IMG/VR virus record: IMGVR_UViG_3300046558_000178
Span: 1-64,000 of that record
DNA: 64,000 nucleotides
Origin: a virus
Reading direction: 5' to 3' (one strand)
In this document: positions 21,176-29,430 of the stretch, piece after piece
Layout: the number at the start of each line of letters is the position of its first letter
Numbering within the stretch: the stretch's first letter is position 1
Program-made: the position numbers and the translations under genes
The notes under the pieces: generated by a model
What the model was told of the DNA's origin: nothing
Databases searched by the model: none
What the model saw: the letters and a program-made list of their open reading frames with translations, nothing else

Positions 21176-22021
21176 ATGAACGACCAACAAATCTACGCCC
21201 TGATGGCCAAGACCCCGAAAATCCGCGCGGTGCAGATCGCCGACGCGCTGGATGTGGATCTCGAGGATGTGAACGAGAAGCTGCGCTTCCTGGTGAGCAT
21301 GGGGGATATCGTACAGTCCAACGGATTTTCGCCTAACGGCCACGCCGCTCAAGTCTATGACTTGAGCGAGAAATCGCGCTCGCGCCAAGGTATCGCGCCA
21401 CTGCCCGCGATCCAGCCGCCAGCGACCGAGCAGTCGGTGGCGTCAGTCGAAGCGCCCATGATGGCGCCGACACCCAGCGCTGCACCATCGGCCGCGCCAG
21501 CAGCGTCCATCTCGCCAACCAGCGACGAGCCCGGCCGCGCCGCGCGCGCCCTGGCCTTTATCGAAACGCACGGTAGCGCAACGGACGCCCAGCTGCGCGC
21601 CATCATGGGACTAAAGGACGACGTTTTCCCATCCTCCTACCTGAATATGGCCGTGAAGGCTGGCAAGGTCGTGAAGGTCGGCCGCGAGTGGAAGATCGGA
21701 GACGGCCGGCCGCTACGCCCGCTGAAGCGACAGCCAGCCTTCGGCGTGCCGCTGAACCTGCCGGGTGCCTCGCCGTTCGATGTGCCAACCCCACCGCCGG
21801 CGGCGCCAAAGGTAAAGCGTCAGACGGCCGCACCCGTGCCGACCGAGGCGCCAACACCGGCCCCACCAGCCGCGCCGGCGCAACCGCTGCGCTGCGGCGT
21901 TTGGTTGGACGGTATGTTCGAACTGCGCCGAGGCAGCGTTACGACGGAGTTGACCCAGGCCGAAGCGCAGGTGCTGCGCGCATTCCTGAATCGCGTGCTG
22001 CCGGCTGAGGAATCAGCGTGA
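21176..22021 (+). CDS. Two-domain winged-helix phage protein
   Basis: 281 residues. Two helix-turn-helix units: AVQIADALDVDLEDVNEKLR near residue 18 and ATDAQLRAIMGLKDDVFPSS near residue 135, separated and followed by Pro/Ala-rich linkers. The C-terminus (RCGVWLDGMFELRRGSVTTE) is a short conserved tail. Likely DNA-binding in replication or early control; it precedes the replication initiator gene. Confidence 0.6.
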   Translation: MNDQQIYALMAKTPKIRAVQIADALDVDLEDVNEKLRFLVSMGDIVQSNGFSPNGHAAQVYDLSEKSRSRQGIAPLPAIQPPATEQSVASVEAPMMAPTPSAAPSAAPAASISPTSDEPGRAARALAFIETHGSATDAQLRAIMGLKDDVFPSSYLNMAVKAGKVVKVGREWKIGDGRPLRPLKRQPAFGVPLNLPGASPFDVPTPPPAAPKVKRQTAAPVPTEAPTPAPPAAPAQPLRCGVWLDGMFELRRGSVTTELTQAEAQVLRAFLNRVLPAEESA

Positions 22022-22045
22022 CCTTCACAAGAAGCGAGAATTGAC

Positions 22046-22849
22046 GTGGCCCGCGCACGAAATATAAAACCCAAGTTTTTCACCAATGAAGAATTGGTGG
22101 AACTGCCATTCGGCACGCGTCTGTTGTTTATCGGCCTCTGGACCATCGCTGACCGCGAAGGTCGCATGGAGGACCGGCCGAAGAAGATCAAGATGGAACT
22201 GTTCCCGGCGGACGACTTCAATATCGATGCCGCCCTCAATGAGTTGCAAGCGTCAGGTTTCGTGGCCCGCTACGAGCATAACGGATCGAACTACATCCAA
22301 GTGCTGAATTTCTGCAAGCATCAAAACCCGCATAGGGATGAGCGTGCCAGCACCATACCAGCACTGTGCGCGCACAGTGCAAGCACGGTGGTTGAACCTG
22401 AGTCGCACCCTGCCGCTCCGGCTGATTCTCCGATTGCTGATTCTCCGATACCTGATACCGGATCCCTGAACCCAGAAGCGTCCGTCGCGCCAAGCGCTCC
22501 GGCGGACGCGCGGGTGACAGCTGCCGACTTGAGCATCGCCATGCGCAAAGCCGGCGTACAGGCCCAGTCCGCCGATCCTCGCCTGATCGCGCTAGCAGCT
22601 CAGGGCGTGCAGGCGGAGACCGCCACGGCCGCCTGTGCCGTGGCGGTGGAAGCCCAGGGTGTGGGAAAGGTCAAGCCCGGCTACGTGTTCGCGATTCTTG
22701 AACGCTGGGCGGCAGAGGCCGCGACCTTGAAGGTGACCGGCGCAGCGCCACCACCGGCGCGCGCTGCACCACCGGGCCGCGTGTCGCGACACGTTGGATT
22801 CGACAAACTGGACTACTCTGAGGGCATTGAAAATGGACGAATTACGTAG
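22046..22849 (+). CDS. Replication initiator (lambda-O-like position)
   Basis: 267 residues from GTG 22046. The N-terminus KPKFFTNEELVELPFGTRLL is the DnaD/O-like winged-helix type typical of phage replisome organisers. A linker with short direct repeats (GCTGATTCTCCGAT twice near 22430-22455) could be part of the origin. The C-terminal domain (AIMRKAGVQ-like helices) should contact the helicase loader encoded next, whose start it overlaps by 17 bp. Confidence 0.75.
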   Translation: MARARNIKPKFFTNEELVELPFGTRLLFIGLWTIADREGRMEDRPKKIKMELFPADDFNIDAALNELQASGFVARYEHNGSNYIQVLNFCKHQNPHRDERASTIPALCAHSASTVVEPESHPAAPADSPIADSPIPDTGSLNPEASVAPSAPADARVTAADLSIAMRKAGVQAQSADPRLIALAAQGVQAETATAACAVAVEAQGVGKVKPGYVFAILERWAAEAATLKVTGAAPPPARAAPPGRVSRHVGFDKLDYSEGIENGRIT

Positions 22850-23612
22850 GACCACAATCACCACGGAGACGCGTGCGGCTGATTGCGAGACCCACGGTGG
22901 ATACGAGAGCACCGCCTTTAAGCTCGGCGCACGCATCATGCATTGGTCCTCCTGCCCGGCATGCGCTGGTGAGGCGCGCGCCGTGGAGATCGCGAAAGCT
23001 GCGCAGGAAGAGGCGGCTGTGCGCCAGCGGCAGCTTGAGACACGCTTGAGCCAGTCCGGCATACCGCAGCGGTACCGCAGCAAGAGCTTCGCGAATTTTG
23101 TTGCGACGGATGACGCGATGGAGCAAGCGCTGGCGACCGCGATGCGGTTCGCGCAGGATTTCGACCAGCATTTCGAGAAGGGCACGTTCATGGTCTTTTC
23201 CGGGCCGCCCGGCACCGGAAAGAGCCATCTGGCGACCGCTATCGCCCAGGCCGTGCTGGCGGGCGGCACGGCGATGTACACGTCGGCCATCGACGCTGTG
23301 CGCTTGATTCGCGATACCTGGCGCCGCAACTCGGAGCGCACCGAGTCACAGGTGCTCGCCATGCTTGCTTCCATCGATCTGCTGATCCTCGATGAGGTGG
23401 GCGTGCAGTACGGCACCGAGGCGGAGCAGGTGAACCTGTTCGACATCATCGATAAGCGCTACCGCGACAAGATGCCGACCATCCTGCTGACGAACCAGAA
23501 TCGTCCGGGCCTGAAGCAGTTCCTCGGCGACCGCAGTTTCGACCGGCTGCGCGAAGGTGGAATCTGGGTCACGTTCGACTGGGGCTCGCAGCGCGGCGCG
23601 GTGCCGGCATGA
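22833..23612 (+). CDS. dnaC: DnaC-like helicase loader ATPase
   Basis: 259 residues from ATG 22833. AAA+ ATPase: Walker A SGPPGTGKSH, Walker B LLILDEVG, sensor-1 ILLTNQNRPG. An N-terminal CETHGGYES...CPACAG segment is a zinc finger seen in this subgroup. It should load the host DnaB helicase at the phage origin. Overlaps the initiator gene in front and the next gene behind. Confidence 0.9.
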   Translation: MDELRRTTITTETRAADCETHGGYESTAFKLGARIMHWSSCPACAGEARAVEIAKAAQEEAAVRQRQLETRLSQSGIPQRYRSKSFANFVATDDAMEQALATAMRFAQDFDQHFEKGTFMVFSGPPGTGKSHLATAIAQAVLAGGTAMYTSAIDAVRLIRDTWRRNSERTESQVLAMLASIDLLILDEVGVQYGTEAEQVNLFDIIDKRYRDKMPTILLTNQNRPGLKQFLGDRSFDRLREGGIWVTFDWGSQRGAVPA

Positions 23613-23854
23613 ACTGCCTCGGCTGCTCCCGCATGAACCTTCAGACCTACCCGAAGCACGCCGCGGTCGGCTTCGGCCACTGCCCGCTGGATATGGCCGG
23701 CGTCTTCAATAATTTGCGCATGGAGCGCCAGTGCAAGTCGTTCACGGCGGCGACGGCCGACGTGGTGGCCGCGCGCATCACATGGGACGAAAAGCGCCGA
23801 GGCGGGCAGGGCGGCAACACCGGTGCGGTGGGACCTACTGTTTCCACCATCTGA
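23609..23854 (+). CDS. Small cysteine-containing phage protein
   Basis: 81 residues. CLGCSRMNLQTYPKHAAVGF then CPLD; a probable small zinc site. Often found after dnaC in phages of this group. ATGA overlap with the loader gene. Confidence 0.6.
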   Translation: MNCLGCSRMNLQTYPKHAAVGFGHCPLDMAGVFNNLRMERQCKSFTAATADVVAARITWDEKRRGGQGGNTGAVGPTVSTI

Positions 23855-23910
23855 CCGAGTCCCAACCGATCACAATTAAACCAGGTGCATCCTTGATAAA
23901 TAGTGAAATC

Positions 23911-24255
23911 ATGAAAGCAGCGAACATTCGACTGGCCACACTCCTTGGCTGGACCAGCCTCTTTGCCATCGGTGGGGCGCTACTCGGCACGCCGCCGGCC
24001 GGCCTGCCGAGTAGCCGCGGTCAGGCGCTGGTGCCGGACTGGTGTGGCGGTTGGGCGGCCGCCGGCGCGCTGATCGGCGCGCATGGCATCGATCTGGAGT
24101 GGGTGAATGGTGACACCGCCGTGACGGCGCTGGTGAATACATGCCAGATGTACGAGAAATTCACCGAGCAGCTGGCGGACCATGCGACGCCTGACGATGC
24201 CGTTCGGCTCGCGGTCGTTCGCGCGGTAACGGCGATGTTGGAGCAGCGGTCATGA
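23911..24255 (+). CDS. Phage protein with one hydrophobic span
   Basis: 114 residues from ATG 23911. ATLLGWTSLFAIGGALLG is a probable membrane span; the C-terminal half (YEKFTEQLADHATPDDAVRL) is helical. Function unknown. It is translationally coupled to the next gene (ATGA). Confidence 0.55.
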   Translation: MKAANIRLATLLGWTSLFAIGGALLGTPPAGLPSSRGQALVPDWCGGWAAAGALIGAHGIDLEWVNGDTAVTALVNTCQMYEKFTEQLADHATPDDAVRLAVVRAVTAMLEQRS

Positions 24256-24626
24256 CGGGCATCGCCTGGAGGAAACCCGGCGCCGCCAAGAAGAAGCCGA
24301 AATACGGCAACTCGAAGGTGACATTGAACGGCGAGAAATTCGATTCGCGGGCCGAACTGGCGCGCTACCAGGTGCTGCTCAAGCTGCAGCACGCTGGCGG
24401 AATCAGCCAGCTCACCCGTCAGGTGTCGTTCGTGCTGGCGCCGAAGGCAGTCGTGGGCGGCAAGCTGAAGCGCAGCCTGATCTACCGGGCCGACTTCCAG
24501 TACCGCGACCACGCGACCGGGCGCATGGTGGTGGAGGACGTGAAGGGGATGCTGACCGAGGCCTATAAGATTAAGCGGCACTTGATGAAGACCCTGCACG
24601 GCATCGACATCCTGGAGACGTCATGA
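24252..24626 (+). CDS. DUF1064-family phage nuclease-like protein
   Basis: 124 residues. KYGNSKVTLNGEKFDSRAEL, then RADFQYRDHATGRMVVEDVK, is the DUF1064 pattern, a restriction-endonuclease-like (PD-(D/E)XK-type) fold with acidic residues in the E...D...EDVK places. Probably processes phage DNA. Overlaps the integrase start by 4 bp. Confidence 0.75.
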   Translation: MTGIAWRKPGAAKKKPKYGNSKVTLNGEKFDSRAELARYQVLLKLQHAGGISQLTRQVSFVLAPKAVVGGKLKRSLIYRADFQYRDHATGRMVVEDVKGMLTEAYKIKRHLMKTLHGIDILETS

Positions 24627-25666
24627 GCGTGGACGTGTTCAAGCCTGGCAAGTCGAAGGTCTGGCATTACCGGTTCCAGGTGGGTGGCGTGCGCGTGCAG
24701 CGCAGCACGAAGTTGCGGGAGAAGGGCGCGGCCGAGAAGGTGGCCGAGCGGGCCTACTCGAACGCCGTAGAGCGCGCCAACGGCGGCAAGGTGATTCCGA
24801 CGCTGGGTGAACTCTTCGCCGAGTGGGAGCAAGTGCGCGCCCCGGTGGCCAGCGCGGCACACCGCAAGGCGGTGGATGTAGTGCGGCGTCTGCACATGTA
24901 CGACCTGGCCGACCTGCCGCTAAGCGCGCTTACCACCATCAGGATGGAGCGAGCCCGGAATCTGCACCTGCAGGATCACAAGCCCGCCTCCGTCAATCAC
25001 TGGCTGCGGGTTATGAAGTTGATGGTCAACTGGGCGGTGGCGCGTGAGATTTTGCCGCGTCTGCCGTGGAAGTTGGCATTGATGAAAGTCCAGAAGCGAC
25101 CACGCACCATTCTTCCGTTGGATGTGGCCATGGCGTGGTTCACCGAGGTCGACGCCGCCACTCCGCGTACACCATTTGTGGCCACTGCCATCCGGCTGAT
25201 GTTTGGCGCCGGCTTGCGCGAAAGCGAGGCGGCCAGTGCGCGATGGGAGTGGCTCGACTGGGAGCGTTGCACCTATACCCCTGGGGTGACCAAGGGCCGC
25301 GAAGCAGAACCTATCCCGCTGCCACAGTGGTTGCTCGACCACCTGACGCCGCGGCGCCAATCAGAGGGCTTGATCGCGCCGCGCGCTGATGGCACACAAC
25401 TACCGGCTGGGTTCGCGCGCAGCACCATGGTGATCGCGAACATGAAGTGCCGGACCAAGGGCATCACGCCACACCGCCTACGCGGCAGCTTCGCCACACT
25501 GCTCTCGGAGAATGGCGCGAACATTCAGACCATCCAGGCGGTGATGCGGCACAAGAGTCACACCACGACCATGACCTATTTGGAAAAGGACATGAGCAAG
25601 GTGTCTGCAGCCCAATCGAAAATAGCCGGAAAAATCGGGTTCGCAGGGCGAGAAAATGGCGAGTGA
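24623..25666 (+). CDS. int: Tyrosine-type site-specific integrase
   Basis: 347 residues. Catalytic set: Arg199 in GAGLRESEA, His284/Arg287 in PHRLR, His310 in MRHKSH and nucleophile Tyr319 in MTYLEK. An N-terminal SAM-like core-binding part precedes it. It would recombine attP with the tRNA-Pro site. Oddly, it is translationally coupled to DUF1064 at the end of the replication operon, over 23 kb from attL, so it should be made from pR during early lytic growth rather than beside xis. Confidence 0.93.
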   Translation: MSVDVFKPGKSKVWHYRFQVGGVRVQRSTKLREKGAAEKVAERAYSNAVERANGGKVIPTLGELFAEWEQVRAPVASAAHRKAVDVVRRLHMYDLADLPLSALTTIRMERARNLHLQDHKPASVNHWLRVMKLMVNWAVAREILPRLPWKLALMKVQKRPRTILPLDVAMAWFTEVDAATPRTPFVATAIRLMFGAGLRESEAASARWEWLDWERCTYTPGVTKGREAEPIPLPQWLLDHLTPRRQSEGLIAPRADGTQLPAGFARSTMVIANMKCRTKGITPHRLRGSFATLLSENGANIQTIQAVMRHKSHTTTMTYLEKDMSKVSAAQSKIAGKIGFAGRENGE

Positions 25667-25910
25667 CTTCAAAGCGAGCCATATAGATATTGAATCTCCT
25701 GATGACTAGTGGTCATCAGTAAAAGACGAAGATGCCGAGCGCGTCCGCCAGGCGCAGGCGATTGCCGTACTGGCGCGACAGGTTAGGGAGGGTATCGTGA
25801 TGGGGCGGGAGCGCTAGCGGGTGTTCGCCGATTTCCAATTCATCAGATTTCAGGCGCTGCTGGGTGCCGGCTTAACTGAGGCGCAGGCGATCCAGTTGGT
25901 GAAGTCGTAG
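25656..25910 (+). pseudogene. Small reading frame split by in-frame TAG codons
   Basis: One frame from ATG 25656 reads 17 codons, TAG (25707), 35 codons, TAG (25815), 30 codons, TAG (25908). The segments look coding (WSSVKDEDAERVRQAQAIAV; GAGLTEAQAIQLVKS). It is either a decayed small gene overlapping the integrase 3' end or two tiny genes. The rest of 25667-25944 shows nothing else. Confidence 0.4.
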
Positions 25911-25944
25911 GCCGTGCACAGGGATTGGATTGTGCAATCCAAAG

Positions 25945-26664
25945 TCAGGACTTTTTTTTCTTCGGTTTTGCTGTTGGCTCGGCAGACTCCGATGTGACTG
26001 CGTTGATAATCTTATCCACTAAGGGGACGAATTTAGCCACGTCTGCAACGGTCGCGATAGCATGCAGCTGCGCACTCAGAAATAAGTTCGCTGAGCGTTT
26101 ATCGTCAGCGTCAAGCCCGGCTTTGTTATCCTGATCAGCCTCCAAAATGCTGCGACAAAGGAAAGCGAGCAGCGCAAGAGCTGGCTGTGAGGCTGTCGTT
26201 GGCTGCCTGGTAACTATTTGCGCAGGTGGCGGATGCATGTCTGAAAGAGCAGGGAAGCGATCAGGTCGCTCAATGATCCAATTTGCGTACAGCTCGGCTA
26301 GATAGTGCGGTTCCACTTGATCAATCGAGCTAACCGGCTCGAGAGCGCTTGTTTCGTCGGGCGCATCAGCGACAGCTGCTTCGTAAGCTCTGGCAAAGGC
26401 ACCAAACGACTTGTTGGGGCTTACATCCTCACGCGCACACCACTCTACATATTCTGAAAGAAGCTCAAGCTTTCTTCGCTCGTTGGCCGCTCGCAATCCT
26501 GGTGCTCGAAGGCTTTCTTCCAGCCTCGCAACAATTTCGGCGTTCAAGGAGCGCCCGGCAGCCTCGGCAGTAGCCTCTATGCGAGCCTTTAATTCAGGCT
26601 GCATACGGACGCCGAAAGGTGCGATATGCGAAGTTGGTTGGCGTGTGTTTTTGGGATTGCTCAT
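25945..26664 (-). CDS. Arc/Mnt-type RHH repressor with C-terminal extension
   Basis: 239 residues. The N-terminus PFGVRMQPELKARIEATAEA plus GRSLNAEIVARLEESL is an Arc-family ribbon-helix-helix. The remaining ~180 residues are mostly helical, end in KPKKKKS and are not a known domain. Divergent from a second, minimal Arc protein, with two direct repeats between them. By analogy with P22 immI this is the Mnt-like member. Confidence 0.8.
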   Translation of the reverse strand: MSNPKNTRQPTSHIAPFGVRMQPELKARIEATAEAAGRSLNAEIVARLEESLRAPGLRAANERRKLELLSEYVEWCAREDVSPNKSFGAFARAYEAAVADAPDETSALEPVSSIDQVEPHYLAELYANWIIERPDRFPALSDMHPPPAQIVTRQPTTASQPALALLAFLCRSILEADQDNKAGLDADDKRSANLFLSAQLHAIATVADVAKFVPLVDKIINAVTSESAEPTAKPKKKKS

Positions 26665-26718
26665 AGCTTCACAGTGTAATCAAAATGTGCTTGACTCGAT
26701 AGCTTCATGGTGTAATCA
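26663..26718. promoter_or_regulatory. Operator repeats of the immI-like locus
   Basis: Two 20-bp direct repeats, ATAGCTTCACAGTGTAATCA (26663-26682) and ATAGCTTCATGGTGTAATCA (26699-26718), 18/20 identical and 36 bp apart. A TTGACT (26691-26696) between them may be the -35 of the rightward gene. Likely RHH binding sites. Confidence 0.75.
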
Positions 26719-26752
26719 TTACAGCCTGAAGTCATTATTTGAGGAGGGTGAA

Positions 26753-26932
26753 ATGGCAAGTCCGATTCCCTCGTTTGGCGTACGTATGCCGCCTGAGTTG
26801 AAGGAGTGGCTTAGCGAGGAGGCAACCAGAAATCGCCGTAGCTTGAACGGCGAAATAATCAAGCGTTTGGAGGAGAGTAGGGCGCAGCAGAATCGCGCCA
26901 GGAAACCGAAGGACGAAAAAGCAAAGCCCTAA
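26753..26932 (+). CDS. arc: Arc-like RHH repressor
   Basis: 59 residues: SFGVRMPPELKEWLSEEATR then RRSLNGEIIKRLEESR, a complete Arc domain, with a short basic tail. Strong Shine-Dalgarno GAGGAGGG. It is followed by the antirepressor gene, as in P22, where Arc limits ant expression. Confidence 0.85.
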   Translation: MASPIPSFGVRMPPELKEWLSEEATRNRRSLNGEIIKRLEESRAQQNRARKPKDEKAKP

Positions 26933-26998
26933 CCGAAGAAGCTGGGGAGCAGATCGGAAAGGGCTTTTGTCCACACAATTTTGAGAAGAGGTGAACAA

Positions 26999-27889
26999 AT
27001 GAATGTTACAGGGACAGCAGCTGTAAATCAAGGCTTGGCGTTTGAGCACGTGAGCTTCCAAGTCGTCTTTCGTGACCAGCAACAATGGTTGATGTTGAGC
27101 CAGCTCGCCGAAGCGCTCTATGGTAAAAGGGGATCGCAAAACGCGACCCCCTTTGAATCGCGGGTGCGCGATCTGTATCGTCGTCATTCAGACGAGTTCT
27201 CGGACAAGATGACGGCACTGGTGGAGATGGCCACTGCCGGCGGCAAGCAAATGGTCCGCATATTTAGCCTGCGCGGCGCCCACCTTCTGGCCATGTTCGC
27301 GCGAACCGATGTGGCCAAGGCGTTCCGCCGGTGGGTGCTGGACTTGCTGGAACGCGAAGTAATGGGGCAGGCGGCCGCGCCGGATGACTGCTGCCCTGAT
27401 GCCCGCCAACAGCTGCAATGCGCCGTGCGCGCGCTGCAGTCCAAGATGACTTCCCATCAGGTCTACCGGCGCGTGCACCTGCAGTTCGGTGTGAACTCGA
27501 TCGACGACCTGGGCGCGCGGATGCCGCAGGCCGTGGCGTTCGTGAACGGCTTGGCCGCCAGCTGGGAACTGGTCGACCAGCCCGCGCTGCCCGCGCCAGC
27601 ACAAGGACTGAGCGCGCGAGACCTCGAGAACATGACTTGCCTGTGCAACGAGGTGGAATACGTGCGCAGCGCGTGGGGTGCCTATTGCCCACACCTGGAG
27701 GCTTTGACCCCGCTCATGGCCGGCCAGCTGGGCGAGCACATCCTCGGCGCAGCCGCTGCCGCGCGCCACCTGGTGCGCGATCACGACCTGCCGTCGGACC
27801 GCGAATACGCTGCCGGCTACCCTTGGCGCGGCAGCGACGTAGCCCGTCGCGCGTACGTGGACACCGCCCAAAACCAGCTCGCGAGCTGA
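26999..27889 (+). CDS. ant: Antirepressor (P22 Ant / phage_AR_N type)
   Basis: 296 residues from ATG 26999 (AAGAGGTG upstream). The N-terminal domain (WLMLSQLAEALYGKRGSQNA ... RRHSDEFSDKMT ... IFSLRGAHLLAMFARTDVAK) is the P22_AR_N antirepressor domain. The C-terminal ~170 residues are helical and specific. Ant should bind and inactivate the CI-type repressor of this or a superinfecting phage. Order mnt-like / arc / ant matches P22 immI. Confidence 0.82.
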   Translation: MNVTGTAAVNQGLAFEHVSFQVVFRDQQQWLMLSQLAEALYGKRGSQNATPFESRVRDLYRRHSDEFSDKMTALVEMATAGGKQMVRIFSLRGAHLLAMFARTDVAKAFRRWVLDLLEREVMGQAAAPDDCCPDARQQLQCAVRALQSKMTSHQVYRRVHLQFGVNSIDDLGARMPQAVAFVNGLAASWELVDQPALPAPAQGLSARDLENMTCLCNEVEYVRSAWGAYCPHLEALTPLMAGQLGEHILGAAAAARHLVRDHDLPSDREYAAGYPWRGSDVARRAYVDTAQNQLAS

Positions 27890-27974
27890 GCCATGGGCTG
27901 ACCACGGCGCGTTTGGGGCTATTGGAAGAGGTCGCTCTGCTATTCTGTTCACATGGACTGAAGGAGCCACCGAA

Positions 27975-28394
27975 ATGGATGACAAACTGTTGAATCAGTA
28001 CTGCCTGGATTGGGTTCATTGGTGCTATACGCGCCGATATTACATAGCTCCTGGCGGGAAATCAGCGCTCGCGAACATGCAGCCCAGCAGGACCGGGTTG
28101 CCACCGAACGCTAGGAACAATCCAGACATGCAGTTCTTTAACATGGCACTACACACCTTGGCCGACATGAAGGAGCATCATGACGCCATGGTGTGCTTCA
28201 ACCTTTACTACGTCGAGCAGGCCGACAACGTGAAACGCCTGGCGGACCAACTCGGCATCAGCCGGCCGACATACTACAATCGGGTGAAGTCATTCGCTCG
28301 CAAGGCATTCGCATTGTCCCAAAGCCTCAAGAAGGCGCACTTCGCGAACGAGCCAAGCGCGGCCCCAGATCAGGAGTTGGAGAAGGCTGCTTAG
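27975..28394 (+). CDS. Q-like late antiterminator / late regulator
   Basis: 139 residues. The C-terminal helix-turn-helix LADQLGISRPTYYNRVKSFA resembles sigma region 4 and phage Q-type proteins. The N-terminus (YCLDWVHWCYTRRYYIAPGG) is rich in aromatic residues. AAGGAG lies upstream of ATG 27975. It is directly followed by a promoter-terminator pair, the layout through which Q proteins act on late transcription. Confidence 0.7.
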   Translation: MDDKLLNQYCLDWVHWCYTRRYYIAPGGKSALANMQPSRTGLPPNARNNPDMQFFNMALHTLADMKEHHDAMVCFNLYYVEQADNVKRLADQLGISRPTYYNRVKSFARKAFALSQSLKKAHFANEPSAAPDQELEKAA

Positions 28395-28479
28395 TGTAAA
28401 GTTGAAGTTAGACATAATAGGGCGTGACATGCCTTTACACTTTGCCTCAAAATAGCACCTGTTTTAGTAGTCTGAAAAA

Positions 28480-28507
28480 TTGACTCTAACAGTTCGCTAC
28501 TTACAAG
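28480..28507 (+). promoter_or_regulatory. pR'-like late promoter
   Basis: -35 TTGACT (28480-28485), 16-bp spacer, -10 TACAAG (28502-28507). It lies 85 bp after the Q-like gene and 17 bp before a terminator, as in lambda. Confidence 0.55.
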
Positions 28508-28523
28508 ATATGTCTGGGCGAAG

Positions 28524-28553
28524 GGCTCGCAGCTTCTGTTGCGGGCCTTTTTT
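28524..28553 (+). terminator. tR'-like terminator
   Basis: 8-bp stem GGCTCGCA/TGCGGGCC (one G-T pair) and six T. It should stop late transcription until antitermination. Confidence 0.75.
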
Positions 28554-28582
28554 CATTTCCGCGCCCGTTCCGCGAGGTCGCC

Positions 28583-28744
28583 ATGGCAGAGATTCAAGGA
28601 TCGCTCAAGCAGCTGGTCCGCGACTACATGGACCGCCGCGCCGAGAGCGACGATCCACCGCCGTCACGCGATGAAATCCGCCGTCAGTTGGGATGGGATT
28701 TGCTGCCGGAAAACAAGCGGCCAGACCAGGTCGATAAAGACTAA
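28583..28744 (+). CDS. Small phage protein with RRQLGW motif
   Basis: 53 residues with DEIRRQLGWDLLPENK. It shares the RRQLGW motif with the protein at 13154-13303. First gene past the late terminator; function unknown. Confidence 0.6.
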   Translation: MAEIQGSLKQLVRDYMDRRAESDDPPPSRDEIRRQLGWDLLPENKRPDQVDKD

Positions 28745-28759
28745 CCCAGGAGAATCATC

Positions 28760-29005
28760 ATGAGCACTACCATGCGCGCCAAGCTGGCCATCAACCGCAT
28801 TGAACAACATACCGCGTCCGAGACGCTGCACTTCAACGCCGTCTGTAAGAGTAGCGCGTACCCGGCGGACGGCAGTGACGAAGACAACACTTTCGCCAAG
28901 TTCTCGCCGTCGGCGACCCTGTCAATCCAGATCACCAACCCAGCCCTGGTCGGCCAGTTCAAGGTGGGTGAAAAGTACTACGTTGACTTCACCCCGGCCG
29001 AATAA
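28760..29005 (+). CDS. Conserved small phage protein
   Basis: 81 residues, beta-rich (AETLHF-type start, FSPSATLSIQITNPALVGQF, VGEKYYVDFTPAE). Good ribosome site GGAGAATC. This family recurs at the start of late regions of siphoviruses of Burkholderiales; role unknown. Confidence 0.65.
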   Translation: MSTTMRAKLAINRIEQHTASETLHFNAVCKSSAYPADGSDEDNTFAKFSPSATLSIQITNPALVGQFKVGEKYYVDFTPAE

Positions 29006-29085
29006 CCGGTTAGCGGTAAGGCGCGCAATCCCGCGCGCTCATCCGCCAAACAGAGTCTCCGCCGCCGCTACCAAGCGCCGGCCTT

Positions 29086-29115
29086 GCCGCCGCGCCCACG
29101 CGCTGCGGCTTTTTT
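29086..29115 (+). terminator. Probable intrinsic terminator
   Basis: Interrupted stem GCCGC-GCG/CGC-GCGGC followed by six T, in the 29006-29129 gap; the rest of the gap shows no gene. Confidence 0.5.
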
Positions 29116-29129
29116 ATTTGAGGTGCCCT

Positions 29130-29255
29130 ATGTCGTTGCTCGCAGTGATGCTGATCCTGTTCAGTGCCGACAAGCCCGCACCGGTACCCAGCGTGCCACG
29201 CGCGCCTAAGAGCACCTGGCCATACCCATGCACCCGCACCACTACCGCGACCTGA
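29130..29255 (+). CDS. Small Pro/Thr-rich peptide, possibly anchored
   Basis: 41 residues, hydrophobic start SLLAVMLILFSAD, then a Pro-rich tail. GAGG lies upstream. It overlaps the next gene by 28 bp in another frame. Weak call. Confidence 0.4.
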   Translation: MSLLAVMLILFSADKPAPVPSVPRAPKSTWPYPCTRTTTAT

Positions 29256-29428
29256 TTGTGCGCGCCGTGCGCGCGGCCGACGGCAAGGTGCTGGAACAGC
29301 TCGTGGTTCAGCTCAGCGACGCCGCGCGGGCCCGCGAGATCCTGCGCGCCAAGGGCTATGGCCTGACCGGCATGTCGGCCAGCGCGACGGCGGCGCAGGT
29401 GCCGGATGCCAGATATTCAAAGGACTGA
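29228..29428 (+). CDS. Small phage protein
   Basis: 66 residues: HYRDLIVRAVRAADGKVLEQ and AREILRAKGYGLTGMS. Helical, soluble, no known domain. Followed two bases later by the next gene. Confidence 0.55.
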   Translation: MHPHHYRDLIVRAVRAADGKVLEQLVVQLSDAARAREILRAKGYGLTGMSASATAAQVPDARYSKD

Positions 29429-29430
29429 CC

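Noticed and set aside
25656-25910. Genetic-code recoding (TAG as sense)
   Set aside because: Three TAG codons in one short frame are weak evidence; no suppressor tRNA is visible and other genes use ordinary stops.
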